DNA of 26,967 bases from the NCBI GenBank assembly GCA_964647255.1, contig CAZYGI010000053.1, forward strand, positions 1 to 26,967, given 5' to 3'. This stretch comes from CAWJEL01 sp964647255 (lineage in GTDB: Bacteria > Chloroflexota > Anaerolineae > CG2-30-64-16). The translations under genes were made by a program, and so were the position numbers. The notes below the pieces were generated by a model. It was not told where the DNA came from. It was given only the letters and a program-made list of their open reading frames with translations, and made no database searches. Below are positions 1 to 7,648 of the stretch, piece after piece. How positions within the stretch are numbered: the first letter of the stretch is position 1; every line of letters begins with the position of its first letter.

Positions 1-132
1 AAGGCCGGGGTGGCGCGCTACGTCCACTACGGCCACAGCATGAGCGACATCCCCGAGAACGAGGAACTGCTGGCCCTGGGGGGCGAGATCAATGCCGCGT
101 CGGGGGCAGCCCCGGCGGCCGCGCATCTGTAA
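1..132 (+). CDS. 3' end of an unidentified protein (partial)
   Basis: An open frame enters from the left edge in frame 1 and stops at TAA 130-132, giving 43 C-terminal residues. They include RYVHYGHSMSDIPENEELL and then an Ala-rich tail. I do not recognise the family. Codon use is GC-rich and matches the neighbours, so this is probably a real gene cut by the window edge. The stop lies 61 bases before the next start, on the same strand. Confidence 0.5.
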   Translation, partial: KAGVARYVHYGHSMSDIPENEELLALGGEINAASGAAPAAAHL

Positions 133-193
133 GGCAATCTCGCCCCAGGTGGCGGATCCTGGGGGCGTAGGGATGCTGCAAAGGAAGGAAGCC

Positions 194-721
194 ATGCCGT
201 TACTGGTGCGCCGGAGCCGGCTAGTGGTTGGCCCGGAAGGTGTCAGATTCCCTGCCGTTTCCGGAACCAACCTGAACCGCCAGGAACTCGAGTTCCCGCG
301 CGACTTCCGGGGCGCGCTCAACCTCCTGTTTGTGCCGTTTTTGCAGTTCCAACAGGCCATCGTCAACACCTGGATTCCCCTTGCGGACCAGTTGGAGTCC
401 TCTTTTCCTGAGCTGGCCTACTATGAGCTGCCCACCATCAATGAACTTCCTGCACTCTCGCGCACCTTCATCAACGAGGGCATGCGGGCCGGCATCCCCA
501 ACGTCAAGGCGCGTGAACGCACGGTCACATTGTACATAGACCTGGCAAGCTTCATGCAGGCGCTCGGCATCCCTGACAAAAATGAGGTGCACGTCCTGCT
601 GGTGGACCGTGCGGGCGGCACAATAGTCTGGCGGACGACCGGGGGCTTCGATGAGGCCAAGGGCCGCGCGCTGGCAGGAGCAATTGTGTCCTATCTGAAA
701 CGCGCTGACGTATCGCAATGA
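194..721 (+). CDS. Thioredoxin-fold protein resembling ATP10 / redoxin without CxxC
   Basis: A 175-residue protein. I chose ATG 194 because AGGAAGGA sits just upstream; the open frame itself reaches back to 92. The pattern suggests a thioredoxin-like core: a hydrophobic strand (NLLFVPFLQFQQ, about 43-54), a helix, a second strand region, and a late strand LLVDRAGGTIVW (about 135-146), then a C-terminal helix. At the usual CxxC position the sequence is VPFLQF, so no redox cysteine pair is present and the protein contains no cysteine. This arrangement resembles the ATP10/redoxin-like group, but I assign that from pattern only. It lies 52 bases upstream of the heliorhodopsin gene and could be co-transcribed with it. 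No signal peptide is evident. Its function is unknown. Confidence 0.6.
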   Translation: MPLLVRRSRLVVGPEGVRFPAVSGTNLNRQELEFPRDFRGALNLLFVPFLQFQQAIVNTWIPLADQLESSFPELAYYELPTINELPALSRTFINEGMRAGIPNVKARERTVTLYIDLASFMQALGIPDKNEVHVLLVDRAGGTIVWRTTGGFDEAKGRALAGAIVSYLKRADVSQ

Positions 722-773
722 GTCAGAGTCTGCCATCGTGCAGAGACACCCATTCATAAGGAGAGTCAATCCC

Positions 774-1577
774 ATGCCTACACGTTCTGCACCCGTCAAA
801 GCCGCAGCCATCCCCGAAATGCAACTGGGCGGCTTGCGGCGCTTCAACCTGGTCATGGGCTTCCTGCACCTGGTGCAGGGGATCCTGATGATCGTCCTCA
901 GCAACGCCACGACGTACCCGATCTACACGAATTTCCTGAAATTCGATCTGGCTTCCCGTTCGCTGGTGCCCGATCCGAAGCTGGCGTATGAGCTGCCCTT
1001 CGGCCCGGCCGTGGCCGTGTTCTTACTGCTCTCGGCTGTGGCCCACTTCTCATTGGCCACGTTCGGCTACAACTGGTATAAGAAAAACCTGCTGAAAGGT
1101 ATGAACCCCGCCCGCTTCTACGAGTACGCGCTCAGCTCCTCGCTGATGATCGTGTTGATCGGCATGCTGGTGGGGATTTGGGACCTGGGCACCATGATCC
1201 TGGCCTTCGGCATCAACGCCATGATGAACCTGTTCGGGGTCATGATGGAGCTGCACAACCAGACCACCAAGAAGACCGACTGGACTTCGTTTATCTACGG
1301 CTGCATCGCGGGCGTCTTGCCCTGGGTCGTGATCGTGCTGTACTTCATGAGCGCGATCAACTCGTCCGGCGCGAAACCGCCGGCCTTCGTCTACGCGATC
1401 ATCCCGACCATCTTCGTGTTCTTCAACATCTTTGCGCTCAACATGTTCCTGCAGTACAAGAAGGTGGGACGGTGGGCGGACTACCTGTTCGGCGAGCGCG
1501 TCTACATCGTGCTGAGCCTGGCGGCCAAGACCGTGCTGGCCTGGCTGATCTTTGCGGGCACCCTCGCGCCGGTGTGA
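774..1577 (+). CDS. Heliorhodopsin
   Basis: A 267-residue seven-helix membrane protein of the heliorhodopsin family, retinal proteins inserted with inverted topology relative to type 1 rhodopsins. Start ATG 774 follows AAGGAGAG; an in-frame start at 738 lacks such a site. Family marks are visible. Helix 3 has YEYALSSSLMIVLIGML, with the probable Schiff-base counterion Glu117. Helix 7 has ERVYIVLSLAAKTVLAW, with retinal-binding Lys252 (codon at 1527). The CIAGVLPW segment (177-184) and the terminal FAGTL are also typical, and His32 and His91 match the positions of conserved histidines. The family shows slow photocycles and generally no ion pumping, so a sensory or enzyme-regulating role is usually proposed. 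No carotenoid oxygenase for retinal synthesis is visible in the window. A TspO-like gene follows. Confidence 0.95.
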   Translation: MPTRSAPVKAAAIPEMQLGGLRRFNLVMGFLHLVQGILMIVLSNATTYPIYTNFLKFDLASRSLVPDPKLAYELPFGPAVAVFLLLSAVAHFSLATFGYNWYKKNLLKGMNPARFYEYALSSSLMIVLIGMLVGIWDLGTMILAFGINAMMNLFGVMMELHNQTTKKTDWTSFIYGCIAGVLPWVVIVLYFMSAINSSGAKPPAFVYAIIPTIFVFFNIFALNMFLQYKKVGRWADYLFGERVYIVLSLAAKTVLAWLIFAGTLAPV

Positions 1578-1594
1578 GGTCCGGATCTCTGCCG

Positions 1595-1696
1595 GTTGAT
1601 GCCGCGGCCTTCTTCGAGCGGCTGATCCCGGAGAGCAACCAGGCGGGCCTGTCATGGACGACGATCCTGAAGCAGGCCCGCAACCTGTCGAAAGTA
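1595..1696 (+). pseudogene. Fragment of DNA-3-methyladenine glycosylase I (tag)
   Basis: Between the heliorhodopsin and the TspO-like gene, the frame starting at 1595 encodes AFFERLIPESNQAGLSW followed by TTILKQARN. This matches the conserved Tag segment in which a LFE-type helix is followed by QAGLSW and TILKK. Only about 33 residues remain. The catalytic N-terminal and C-terminal parts are absent, and no start codon or ribosome site belongs to it. I read it as debris of a deleted tag-like gene, left when neighbouring genes were inserted or rearranged. The similarity is recognised by eye. Confidence 0.6.
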
Positions 1697-1715
1697 TCAT
1701 GCGAGGAGCGAAACT

Positions 1716-2501
1716 ATGCAGCGCGATACCCTGCGTCAGGTTGTCACCATCAGCGGACTGGTGGCAACCCTTGTCATCAATGCACTCGCTAACATCCTAC
1801 CGCTCAACGGCCTGCGCTCCGGCGAAGTTACCGCCCGGTTCCCGGTCCTGTTCGTGCCGGCGGCCTATGTCTTCGCGATCTGGGGCGTCATCTACCTGGG
1901 CCTCAGCGCCTTCGCGATCTTCCAGGCGCTACCCAGCCAACGGGAGAACCCCCGGCTGCGGCGCCTCGGCGGGCTCTTCGTCGTGGCGAGCCTGGCGAAC
2001 TGCGCCTGGATCTTCGCCTGGCACTACCAAAACTTCCCGCTCAGCATGCTGTTCATGCTGCTCCTGCTGGCCGCACTGATCGGCATCTATCTGCGCCTAG
2101 GCACCGGCCGGACCCGCGTCACCCCCGCCGAGACCTGGGCGGTGCGCGTGCCGTTCAGCATCTACCTGGGCTGGATCACCGTCGCGACCATCGCCAACGC
2201 GTCGCAGATGCTTTATGTGTTGGGCTGGGGTGGCTGGGGCATTGCGCCGGTGACCTGGACGATCATCATGTTGGCGGCAGCCGTGGTCGTCGCCGCCCTG
2301 ATGGCCGTGACGCGGCGCGATGTGGCCTATCTGGCCGTGCCGGTGTGGGCCCTGATCGGCATCGCCCTCCGGCAAGCGTCCACTCCCGCCGTTTCTCTGG
2401 CGGCCTGGGTCGCCACCGGGCTCGTCGCCGCGTTGTTGATCTGGAGCGCGGTGCGCCCGCTGCGGTTGACGGCAAGCCCAGCCAAAAGCCGGGCCGCCTA
2501 G
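1716..2501 (+). CDS. TspO/MBR-like tryptophan-rich sensory membrane protein (long form)
   Basis: A 261-residue, very hydrophobic protein with seven or eight predicted membrane segments. ATG 1716 follows GAGGAG. Motifs include YVFAIWGVIYLGL (about 46-58), NCAWIFAWHY (about 93-102) and PFSIYLGWITVATIAN (about 144-159). These are characteristic of the longer bacterial proteins usually annotated as tryptophan-rich sensory or TspO-like proteins. Classical TspO has five helices and about 160 residues and binds porphyrins and sterols; ligand and function of this long form are not established. The position directly downstream of heliorhodopsin is notable because both families are connected with light or pigment chemistry. 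The gene ends 17 bases from the convergent ppc stop. Confidence 0.75.
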   Translation: MQRDTLRQVVTISGLVATLVINALANILPLNGLRSGEVTARFPVLFVPAAYVFAIWGVIYLGLSAFAIFQALPSQRENPRLRRLGGLFVVASLANCAWIFAWHYQNFPLSMLFMLLLLAALIGIYLRLGTGRTRVTPAETWAVRVPFSIYLGWITVATIANASQMLYVLGWGGWGIAPVTWTIIMLAAAVVVAALMAVTRRDVAYLAVPVWALIGIALRQASTPAVSLAAWVATGLVAALLIWSAVRPLRLTASPAKSRAA

Positions 2502-2518
2502 AACGAGCGGATCCCCGG

Positions 2519-5269
2519 TCACCCCGTGCTGCGCAAGCCGCCGGCGATCCCGTTGACGCTGAGCAGCATCACCAGGTGCAGCGCTTCCGCCTCGTTTCCC
2601 GATGCCGCGCGCAGCCGGCGGAGCAGCGCGACCTGGATGTAGTTCATCGGGTCAATGTAGGGATTGCGCAGGCGGATCGCCCGCTGGAGCCACGGCGCCT
2701 GATCCAGCAGCGCCCGCTGCCCGGTCAGGCGCAAGATGGCGGCCTCGGTCCGCACGAACTCGGCTTCGATCCCCGGGAAGACCGCCGCGCAGGTGTCGCA
2801 GTCGGCCAGCCCCGCGTAGACTCCGGCGATGCACATGTCGGCCTTGCCCATGGAGACTTGAGCGTTGTCAATCATGGTGCGAAAGAACGGCCATTCCCGG
2901 TACATCGTCGCCAGCAGCGCCCACCGCTCCTCATCCGCGCGCGCCCACGCAGTGCACGCGGCGCCGAGCCCATACCAGCCGGGAAGCTCCGTCCGGCTCT
3001 GGGTCCAGGCGAACACCCACGGGATGGCGCGCAGATCGTTGATGCTCTCCGTGGCGCGGCGCCGCGCCGGCCGGCTGCCGATATTCAGCCGGCCGATGTC
3101 GTTGATGGGCGTGGCCGCCTGGAAGTAGCTCAACAGGGTGGTGGAGCCGTGGACGAACGCCCGGTAGGCGCCTTCGGCCTCCCCCGATAGCGCGCCCAGC
3201 GCAGCTTCCCAGGCGCCCCCCTGGGCCTCCGGATGGGCCGGCCGCTTGCCGCTGGTAAGCAGCACGGCATGGATCACCTGCTCCAGGTGCCGGTGCGCCA
3301 GCTCGGCCACGCCGTAGCGGTTGGTGATGCTCTCGCCTTGCTCGGTGATCCTGATCCGGCCGCGCACCGATTCGGACGGCTGGGCCAGGATGGCGCGGTT
3401 GGTGGGCCCGCCCCCGCGACCGATGGTGCCGCCCCGGCCGTGGAACAGGGTCAACCGGACGCCGTGGCGCTCGCACACGGCGGGCAGCGCGCGCTGGGCC
3501 TGATGCAACTCCCAGTTGGCCGTCAGATAGCCGCCGTCCTTGTTCGAATCGCTGTAGCCGATCATGATCTGCTGGTCGCGGCCGCGATGTGCCAGGTGCG
3601 CCGCGTAGGCCGGGTTGGTGAAGAGCTGGTCCATGATCCCCGGCGCGGCGTGCAAATCGGAGATCGTCTCAAAGAGCGGGACCACGTCCAGCGCGTCGGC
3701 GACGCCCGCATCTTTAGCCATCAGGAGTGCGCCCAGAATGTCACTCGGCCGCGTGGTCATGCTGATGATGTAGCTTTCGATCGCGGCCGGACCGACCCGC
3801 TCGTGGCCGCGGCGGATCAGGCGGAAAAGCTCCAGCGTCTCGTTGGTCGCCTCGCTGAAGTCGAGCCGGGCCGGGGCCAACGGCCGGGGGCTGAGCAGCT
3901 CGGCCGTCAGCAGCGCGACCTTCTGCGCCTCGGGCAGCGCGGCGTAGTCCTCCGCCAGACCGTAGCAGGCAAAAACCTCGGCCAGCGCCGCGGTATGCCG
4001 CTCCGCGTGCTGACGGATGTCGAGCGTGGCGAGGTGAAAGCCGAACACCTCGGCCTGGCACACCAGCCCGGCCAGGCGGCCGTCGGCCAGCCGGCCGCCG
4101 CGATGCTGTCGCAGGCTGTCCTGGATCAGCCGCAGGTCGGCGATGAATTCCTCGACGCGCTCGTAGGTGTTGGGCCGCGGCAGGTGATCAGCACGCCAGG
4201 GGCGATCGTTCGCCGCCAGCGTTGCACCCAGCTTGCGATAGATAAAATCAAGCTTGTGCCGATACGGCTGCATCGGGTAGCGCGCGGCCAGGCGCTGCGC
4301 GTCTTCCGGGAAGAGGCGGGCGTCGGACTCGATGCTGGCAGCCAGCTCGGCGGAGATGCCCAGGCGTGAGGACGTGCTGAGGTGCCCGTGCATCCGGTCA
4401 ATCGTGCGTTGGTATAGGCGCAGCGCCTGCGCCTTCTGCTCCCGCAGCGTCTCTTCGGTTACGGCGGGCGTCACAAAAGGATTGCCGTCGCGATCTCCGC
4501 CAATCCAGCTCCCGAAGCGCAGAAAGATGGGGATGCGGAATGGCTCGCCCGGAAAGAACGCGGCCAGCGCCGCGGCAAGCTCCGCGTACAAGCGCGGCGC
4601 CAGATCGAAGAGCGGAGTGTCGAAGTAGTAGAGCCCGTTACGCACCTCATCCAGCACAGCGGGCTGACGCGAGCGCGTATCGTCGGTCTGCCAAAGCGAC
4701 ACGATTTCCTCGCGCAGCAGAACGCGCACCGCGGCCGCCTCCGCCGGGGTCGGCGTATGAAAGTCGAGCTCGTGCAGCGCATCCAGGATGCGATTCAGCT
4801 TCTTGAGGATCGTGCGCCGCTTGGCCTCGGTGGGATGGGCGGTGAAGACCGGCATGATGAACAGATTGTCGAGCAGCTCCTGCACATCGCCGGCGCTCAG
4901 CCCTTCGTCACGCAGCCGGCGAATCGCGGCCGCGATCGTCTCGTCCATCGGCTCGCCGCGGGCGTGCGCCTGGCGGCCGCGCTCGCGCAGCACCCGCACC
5001 CGCTCCTCCTCCTCCGCCAGGTTCACGAGCTGGAAGTACGCAGCAAAGGCCTTGACCACCGCGCGGGCCTGGCTGATGGGCAGCTCGTCGGCCAGGGCTA
5101 ACAACCGCCCGCCCGCGGCCGCGTCGCCGCCCCGGCTAGCCTTCGCCAACCCTCGGATCGTTTCGATCAGCTCGAACACAGCCGCCCCCTCTTGTTCGAT
5201 GATCGTTTCCCCCAGCAGGTCGCCCAACAGGTGGATCTGCTCGCCCAAAGCGTCACGTGTCTCAGGCAT
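2519..5269 (-). CDS. ppc: Phosphoenolpyruvate carboxylase
   Basis: A 916-residue cytosolic enzyme that carboxylates phosphoenolpyruvate with bicarbonate to oxaloacetate, replenishing the TCA cycle. Start 5269 is preceded by GGAACGGAG; the frame extends 13 codons further but without a better site. Diagnostic motifs are present in order: TAHPTEAKRRT with the catalytic His near residue 146, GSWIGGDRDGNPFVT, GYSDSNKDGG, and the glycine-rich FHGRGGTIGRGGGP loop. The C-terminus GIAGGLRSTG corresponds to the family's conserved terminal tail. Length is slightly above the approximately 880 residues of the E. coli enzyme. The gene is transcribed towards the TspO-like gene. I see no in-frame defects. 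Confidence 0.97.
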   Translation of the reverse strand: MPETRDALGEQIHLLGDLLGETIIEQEGAAVFELIETIRGLAKASRGGDAAAGGRLLALADELPISQARAVVKAFAAYFQLVNLAEEEERVRVLRERGRQAHARGEPMDETIAAAIRRLRDEGLSAGDVQELLDNLFIMPVFTAHPTEAKRRTILKKLNRILDALHELDFHTPTPAEAAAVRVLLREEIVSLWQTDDTRSRQPAVLDEVRNGLYYFDTPLFDLAPRLYAELAAALAAFFPGEPFRIPIFLRFGSWIGGDRDGNPFVTPAVTEETLREQKAQALRLYQRTIDRMHGHLSTSSRLGISAELAASIESDARLFPEDAQRLAARYPMQPYRHKLDFIYRKLGATLAANDRPWRADHLPRPNTYERVEEFIADLRLIQDSLRQHRGGRLADGRLAGLVCQAEVFGFHLATLDIRQHAERHTAALAEVFACYGLAEDYAALPEAQKVALLTAELLSPRPLAPARLDFSEATNETLELFRLIRRGHERVGPAAIESYIISMTTRPSDILGALLMAKDAGVADALDVVPLFETISDLHAAPGIMDQLFTNPAYAAHLAHRGRDQQIMIGYSDSNKDGGYLTANWELHQAQRALPAVCERHGVRLTLFHGRGGTIGRGGGPTNRAILAQPSESVRGRIRITEQGESITNRYGVAELAHRHLEQVIHAVLLTSGKRPAHPEAQGGAWEAALGALSGEAEGAYRAFVHGSTTLLSYFQAATPINDIGRLNIGSRPARRRATESINDLRAIPWVFAWTQSRTELPGWYGLGAACTAWARADEERWALLATMYREWPFFRTMIDNAQVSMGKADMCIAGVYAGLADCDTCAAVFPGIEAEFVRTEAAILRLTGQRALLDQAPWLQRAIRLRNPYIDPMNYIQVALLRRLRAASGNEAEALHLVMLLSVNGIAGGLRSTG

Positions 5270-5329
5270 ACGGTTGCTCCGTTCCAGGCCAACACAGCGG
5301 CCTCGCACTCCCGCAATGAATCAACCGAT

Positions 5330-5338
5330 ATTGTAGCA
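5330..5338 (-). promoter_or_regulatory. Extended -10 promoter element for ppc
   Basis: On the minus strand the sequence reads TGC-TACAAT, an extended -10 box, about 60 bases upstream of the ppc start codon. No good -35 hexamer lies 17 bases upstream, which fits an extended -10 promoter. The region around it is more AT-rich than the coding sequence. Confidence 0.45.
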
Positions 5339-5426
5339 CGTTTTCTCCCCGGTTTGCTTGTGCCTGGTGTCTTGGCCGCAAATTAACTCATCGGATTGAT
5401 GCCATCTAGGCGACCGGCGCCCCGTT

Positions 5427-5549
5427 GTGAGCGCCCTTTTGCTCATCCTCCGCACCGGGCTTGAAGACCGCACCCTCCAGCCGGAGCTGCCCGGCTACGC
5501 CGAGTACGCGCAGCGGGTGCGCTATCGCCTGCTGCCGGGCATCTGGTAA
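5427..5549 (+). pseudogene. C-terminal remnant of an isoprenylcysteine carboxyl methyltransferase-like gene
   Basis: The frame ending at TAA 5547-5549 encodes LLILRTGLEDRTLQ, then ELPGYAEYAQRVRYRLLPG and a final IW. This is the conserved C-terminus of bacterial ICMT/phospholipid methyltransferase-family membrane proteins. Homologues are roughly 150-220 residues with several membrane helices. Here an in-frame TGA at 5397-5399 cuts the frame after only about 48 residues. A GTG at 5427 could nominally start it but has no ribosome site. I call it a 5'-truncated remnant lying between ppc and the arsenic island. Confidence 0.65.
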
Positions 5550-5663
5550 GCGCCGCGATCACGGGGACCGCCTGGTTCTCCTGTATGACGTGCATCATAG
5601 CCCGATAGGGAGTGCAGTTGTACGATGCTTCATGCAAAAAGAACTATATAGCAGGATATGCAT

Positions 5664-6032
5664 ATGACATCCTATCGCGAACCAGCACGCCTGCTCAGGC
5701 TCATGGCGCACCCCATGCGCCTGGAGATCCTGGCGATCGTGCGCGGATCAGATGAATGCGTCTGTCACTTGTCGGCGGCGCTCAAGAAGCCCCAGCCTTA
5801 CGTGTCCCAACAACTGGCTGTGTTACGCAAGGAGGGGTTTATCACAGATCACAATGCGGGCACTTACGTCTACTACGGGCTGGACGACACCCCGGCGGCC
5901 GAGCAGGCGGCAGCGATCCTGGCTGCGCTTGACGGAGAGAGCCGTTCAGGCGCGGCGCGGGGACATCGCACCGTGGCGGGCTGTCATTGCCCCAAGTGCG
6001 AGCCGGGCGGCACGTGCACGCCGCGGGCATAG
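5664..6032 (+). CDS. arsR: ArsR/SmtB-family metalloregulator
   Basis: A 122-residue winged-helix repressor of the ArsR/SmtB family. I chose ATG 5664 because AGGA at 5653-5656 gives 7-base spacing; the ATG at 5658 would leave one base. The winged-helix core runs from about residue 8 to 75, with LSAALKKPQPYVSQQLAVLR as the recognition region. Metal-ligand candidates are the CVC pair in DECVCHL (near 30-33, the alpha-3 site used by arsenic and cadmium sensors) and a C-terminal CHCPKCEPGGTC cluster. Such repressors leave DNA when As(III) or a soft metal binds. It is the first gene of a plus-strand run ending at acr3, so it probably controls that operon. The 5590-5663 leader is AT-rich, but I could not place a convincing promoter there. 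Confidence 0.9.
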   Translation: MTSYREPARLLRLMAHPMRLEILAIVRGSDECVCHLSAALKKPQPYVSQQLAVLRKEGFITDHNAGTYVYYGLDDTPAAEQAAAILAALDGESRSGAARGHRTVAGCHCPKCEPGGTCTPRA

Positions 6033-6061
6033 CTCCGTACTTATCGTCAGGGAGGCAAGGC

Positions 6062-6505
6062 ATGGAAAACGAATCCCGGCAGGTGACGGTCGGCAAGTTC
6101 ATCTTCCAGGTTAAGAGCGGCTACCTGTACACCGAAGATGGACTCTGGTTCGCGCCTCTGACCGGCGCCGGGGTGCGCGTGGGCTTGAGCGACTACCGGC
6201 AACAGGTCAGCGGCGACGCGGCGTTCGTGGCGCTGCCGGCCATCGGCCAGGCGCTGCGCAGGGGCGACGATCTCGCCAACATCGAGACCATCAAGGTTGA
6301 CCTGGCAGTGCCGGCGCCGTGCGACGCAGTGGTGGAAGCAGTGAACGATGCGCTGAACGATGCACCGGAGCTGATCAACCAGGATCCCTACGGCGCAGGT
6401 TGGCTGGTTGAACTCCAGCCGGCCGCGTGGCCGGCGCCCGGCCTGTTGGACGCGGACAGGTACCTGGCCGTGATGACGGCCCAGGCCGAGGAGGCCAGCC
6501 GATGA
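6062..6505 (+). CDS. GcvH-like lipoyl carrier protein
   Basis: A 147-residue protein of the glycine-cleavage H-protein fold. Start ATG 6062 follows GGGAGG. The lipoylation motif IETIKVDLAVPAP puts the modified lysine at 78, and the tail NQDPYGAGWLVELQP (106-120) is typical of H proteins. No gcvT, gcvP or lpd gene is nearby. Instead it sits between arsR and two DGC genes, and its stop overlaps the next start (ATGA). H-like lipoyl carriers outside glycine cleavage are known, for example with heterodisulfide-reductase-like sulfur oxidation. Here the dithiol arm might carry or reduce arsenic or sulfur species. That role is inference from context. Confidence 0.88.
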   Translation: MENESRQVTVGKFIFQVKSGYLYTEDGLWFAPLTGAGVRVGLSDYRQQVSGDAAFVALPAIGQALRRGDDLANIETIKVDLAVPAPCDAVVEAVNDALNDAPELINQDPYGAGWLVELQPAAWPAPGLLDADRYLAVMTAQAEEASR

Positions 6506-6921
6506 GCGAGGAACGGCGCATTTGCATCGTGCCGTGCAGCGGCATCGGCAAGAGCTACGGCAGCGTGACGCGGGAGGCAGCCTACGCAGTGACAGAAGAG
6601 CTGCGGCCGGACACCACGCGGATTGTGCCCCTGGCGCGGCTCGTGCTGGGGGATACCGACGCACAGGCAGCAGTGCGCGCCGCGGTGGCGATCACACTGG
6701 ACGGCTGCAAACTGGCGTGTGCGTCGGTCAATGTGCGCCAGGCCGGCGGCACGGTGGCGCGGGAATACGCCGTGCTCGATTTCTACCGGCAGCATCGCGA
6801 CCTCAAGCCGCAGGGCATCGCCGAGCTGAACGAAGGCGGCCTGGCCCTGGCGCGCGCCCTGGCCGACGACGTCGCCGCCGCCTGCGATCAGCTGGTCGCC
6901 GAGGAGAGCACGGATGCCTGA
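6502..6921 (+). CDS. DGC-domain putative zinc-binding protein (first copy)
   Basis: A 139-residue protein matching the DGC family of putative zinc-binding proteins. The N-terminus has PCSGIGKSYGSVTREAAY with Cys8 and Cys12. The family signature LDGCKLACAS supplies Cys69 and Cys73 (DGC at 67-69). Four cysteines in two pairs fit a metal or thiol site, but the biochemical role of the family is not established. The start overlaps the lipoyl-carrier stop by 4 bases (ATGA) and the stop overlaps the next gene by 8, so it is translationally coupled on both sides. It is probably cytosolic, as no signal or membrane segment is seen. Confidence 0.82.
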   Translation: MSEERRICIVPCSGIGKSYGSVTREAAYAVTEELRPDTTRIVPLARLVLGDTDAQAAVRAAVAITLDGCKLACASVNVRQAGGTVAREYAVLDFYRQHRDLKPQGIAELNEGGLALARALADDVAAACDQLVAEESTDA

Positions 6922-7648
6922 TTTACCGCAACGCAAAGTCGGCATCGTCGCCTGCTCGGGCGAGGAGCTGCCGGGAGGCACGGTCACGCGGCTGGCGGCG
7001 CTCCGGGTGCTGGAGGAGCTGCGGCCCAGCCAGACCGTCACCATCTGCCTGCCGCTCTTCCTGGCCGGCGGCGAGGGAGATCGCGCCTTCGCGAAGTTTT
7101 ACCCCACCATCGCGGTGGACGGCTGTGAGAAGCGCTGCGCGGCCCGTGCGACCGAGTTGTACAGCAACCGGCCCGCGGCCAGCTTCGTGGTTGACGCCGC
7201 GGTGGCGCAGCGAGATCTTGCGCAACCGGAGGGATTACGGCATCCGTCGGCGGCGAGCCGCGCCGCGGCCGACGCGCTGGCCGAGGAGATCGCGGCCGAA
7301 GTAGATCATCTGATCGCGGTCCGCTGGAGCCGCAGCCGGGGCGCGATCCTCGAACCGGAGACCACCGCGCAAACAGTCAGTACCGCTGCATGTGCCTGCG
7401 GCTCGGGGATTCCGGTCACCACGGTGCAAATCGAAGGCCGCTCCGTGCAGATCATGGCGCTGGCGCCGATCCTGGAACTGGCCTACGAACAGAGGCTGCG
7501 CGCCGACGGCCCTGTGCCGGCCCGAATCATGGAGACGGTGCGGGTGTACAACGCCATTCCCGAGGGAGACGACGCGCTGTGGGCACAGGCCGTAGCCCTG
7601 GCGTGGCACGAGTTCTGCGCGGGCAAGGAGGCGACGCATGGCGGATGA
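6914..7648 (+). CDS. DGC-domain protein with extra C-terminal domain (second copy)
   Basis: A 244-residue protein. Residues 8-135 repeat the DGC-domain pattern of the preceding gene: VACSGEELPGGTVTRLAALR with Cys14, then VDGCEKRCAAR with Cys71 and Cys75. A linker with CACG (160-163) leads into a compact C-terminal domain of about 80 residues: VTTVQIEGRSVQIMALAPIL, then MVRVYN-like METVRVYNAIP and a final WHEFC. I have no firm family name for that domain; it looks like a small fold that could also exist as a separate protein. The start overlaps the first DGC gene by 8 bases and the stop overlaps the OsmC gene by 11. The pair may be a duplication or form a heteromer. Confidence 0.78.
   Translation: MPDLPQRKVGIVACSGEELPGGTVTRLAALRVLEELRPSQTVTICLPLFLAGGEGDRAFAKFYPTIAVDGCEKRCAARATELYSNRPAASFVVDAAVAQRDLAQPEGLRHPSAASRAAADALAEEIAAEVDHLIAVRWSRSRGAILEPETTAQTVSTAACACGSGIPVTTVQIEGRSVQIMALAPILELAYEQRLRADGPVPARIMETVRVYNAIPEGDDALWAQAVALAWHEFCAGKEATHGG

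Noticed and set aside
3233..4369. Plus-strand 378-codon ORF
   Set aside because: Antisense shadow of ppc; the minus-strand frame has all catalytic motifs.
5618..5650. TTGTAC ... TATATA as the promoter of the first arsR
   Set aside because: The spacer is 21 bases, too long for a sigma-70 promoter.
5656..5665. ATATGCATAT palindrome at the first arsR start as an operator
   Set aside because: Only 10 bp, overlaps the start codon, and does not resemble the two better operators in the island; chance is likely.
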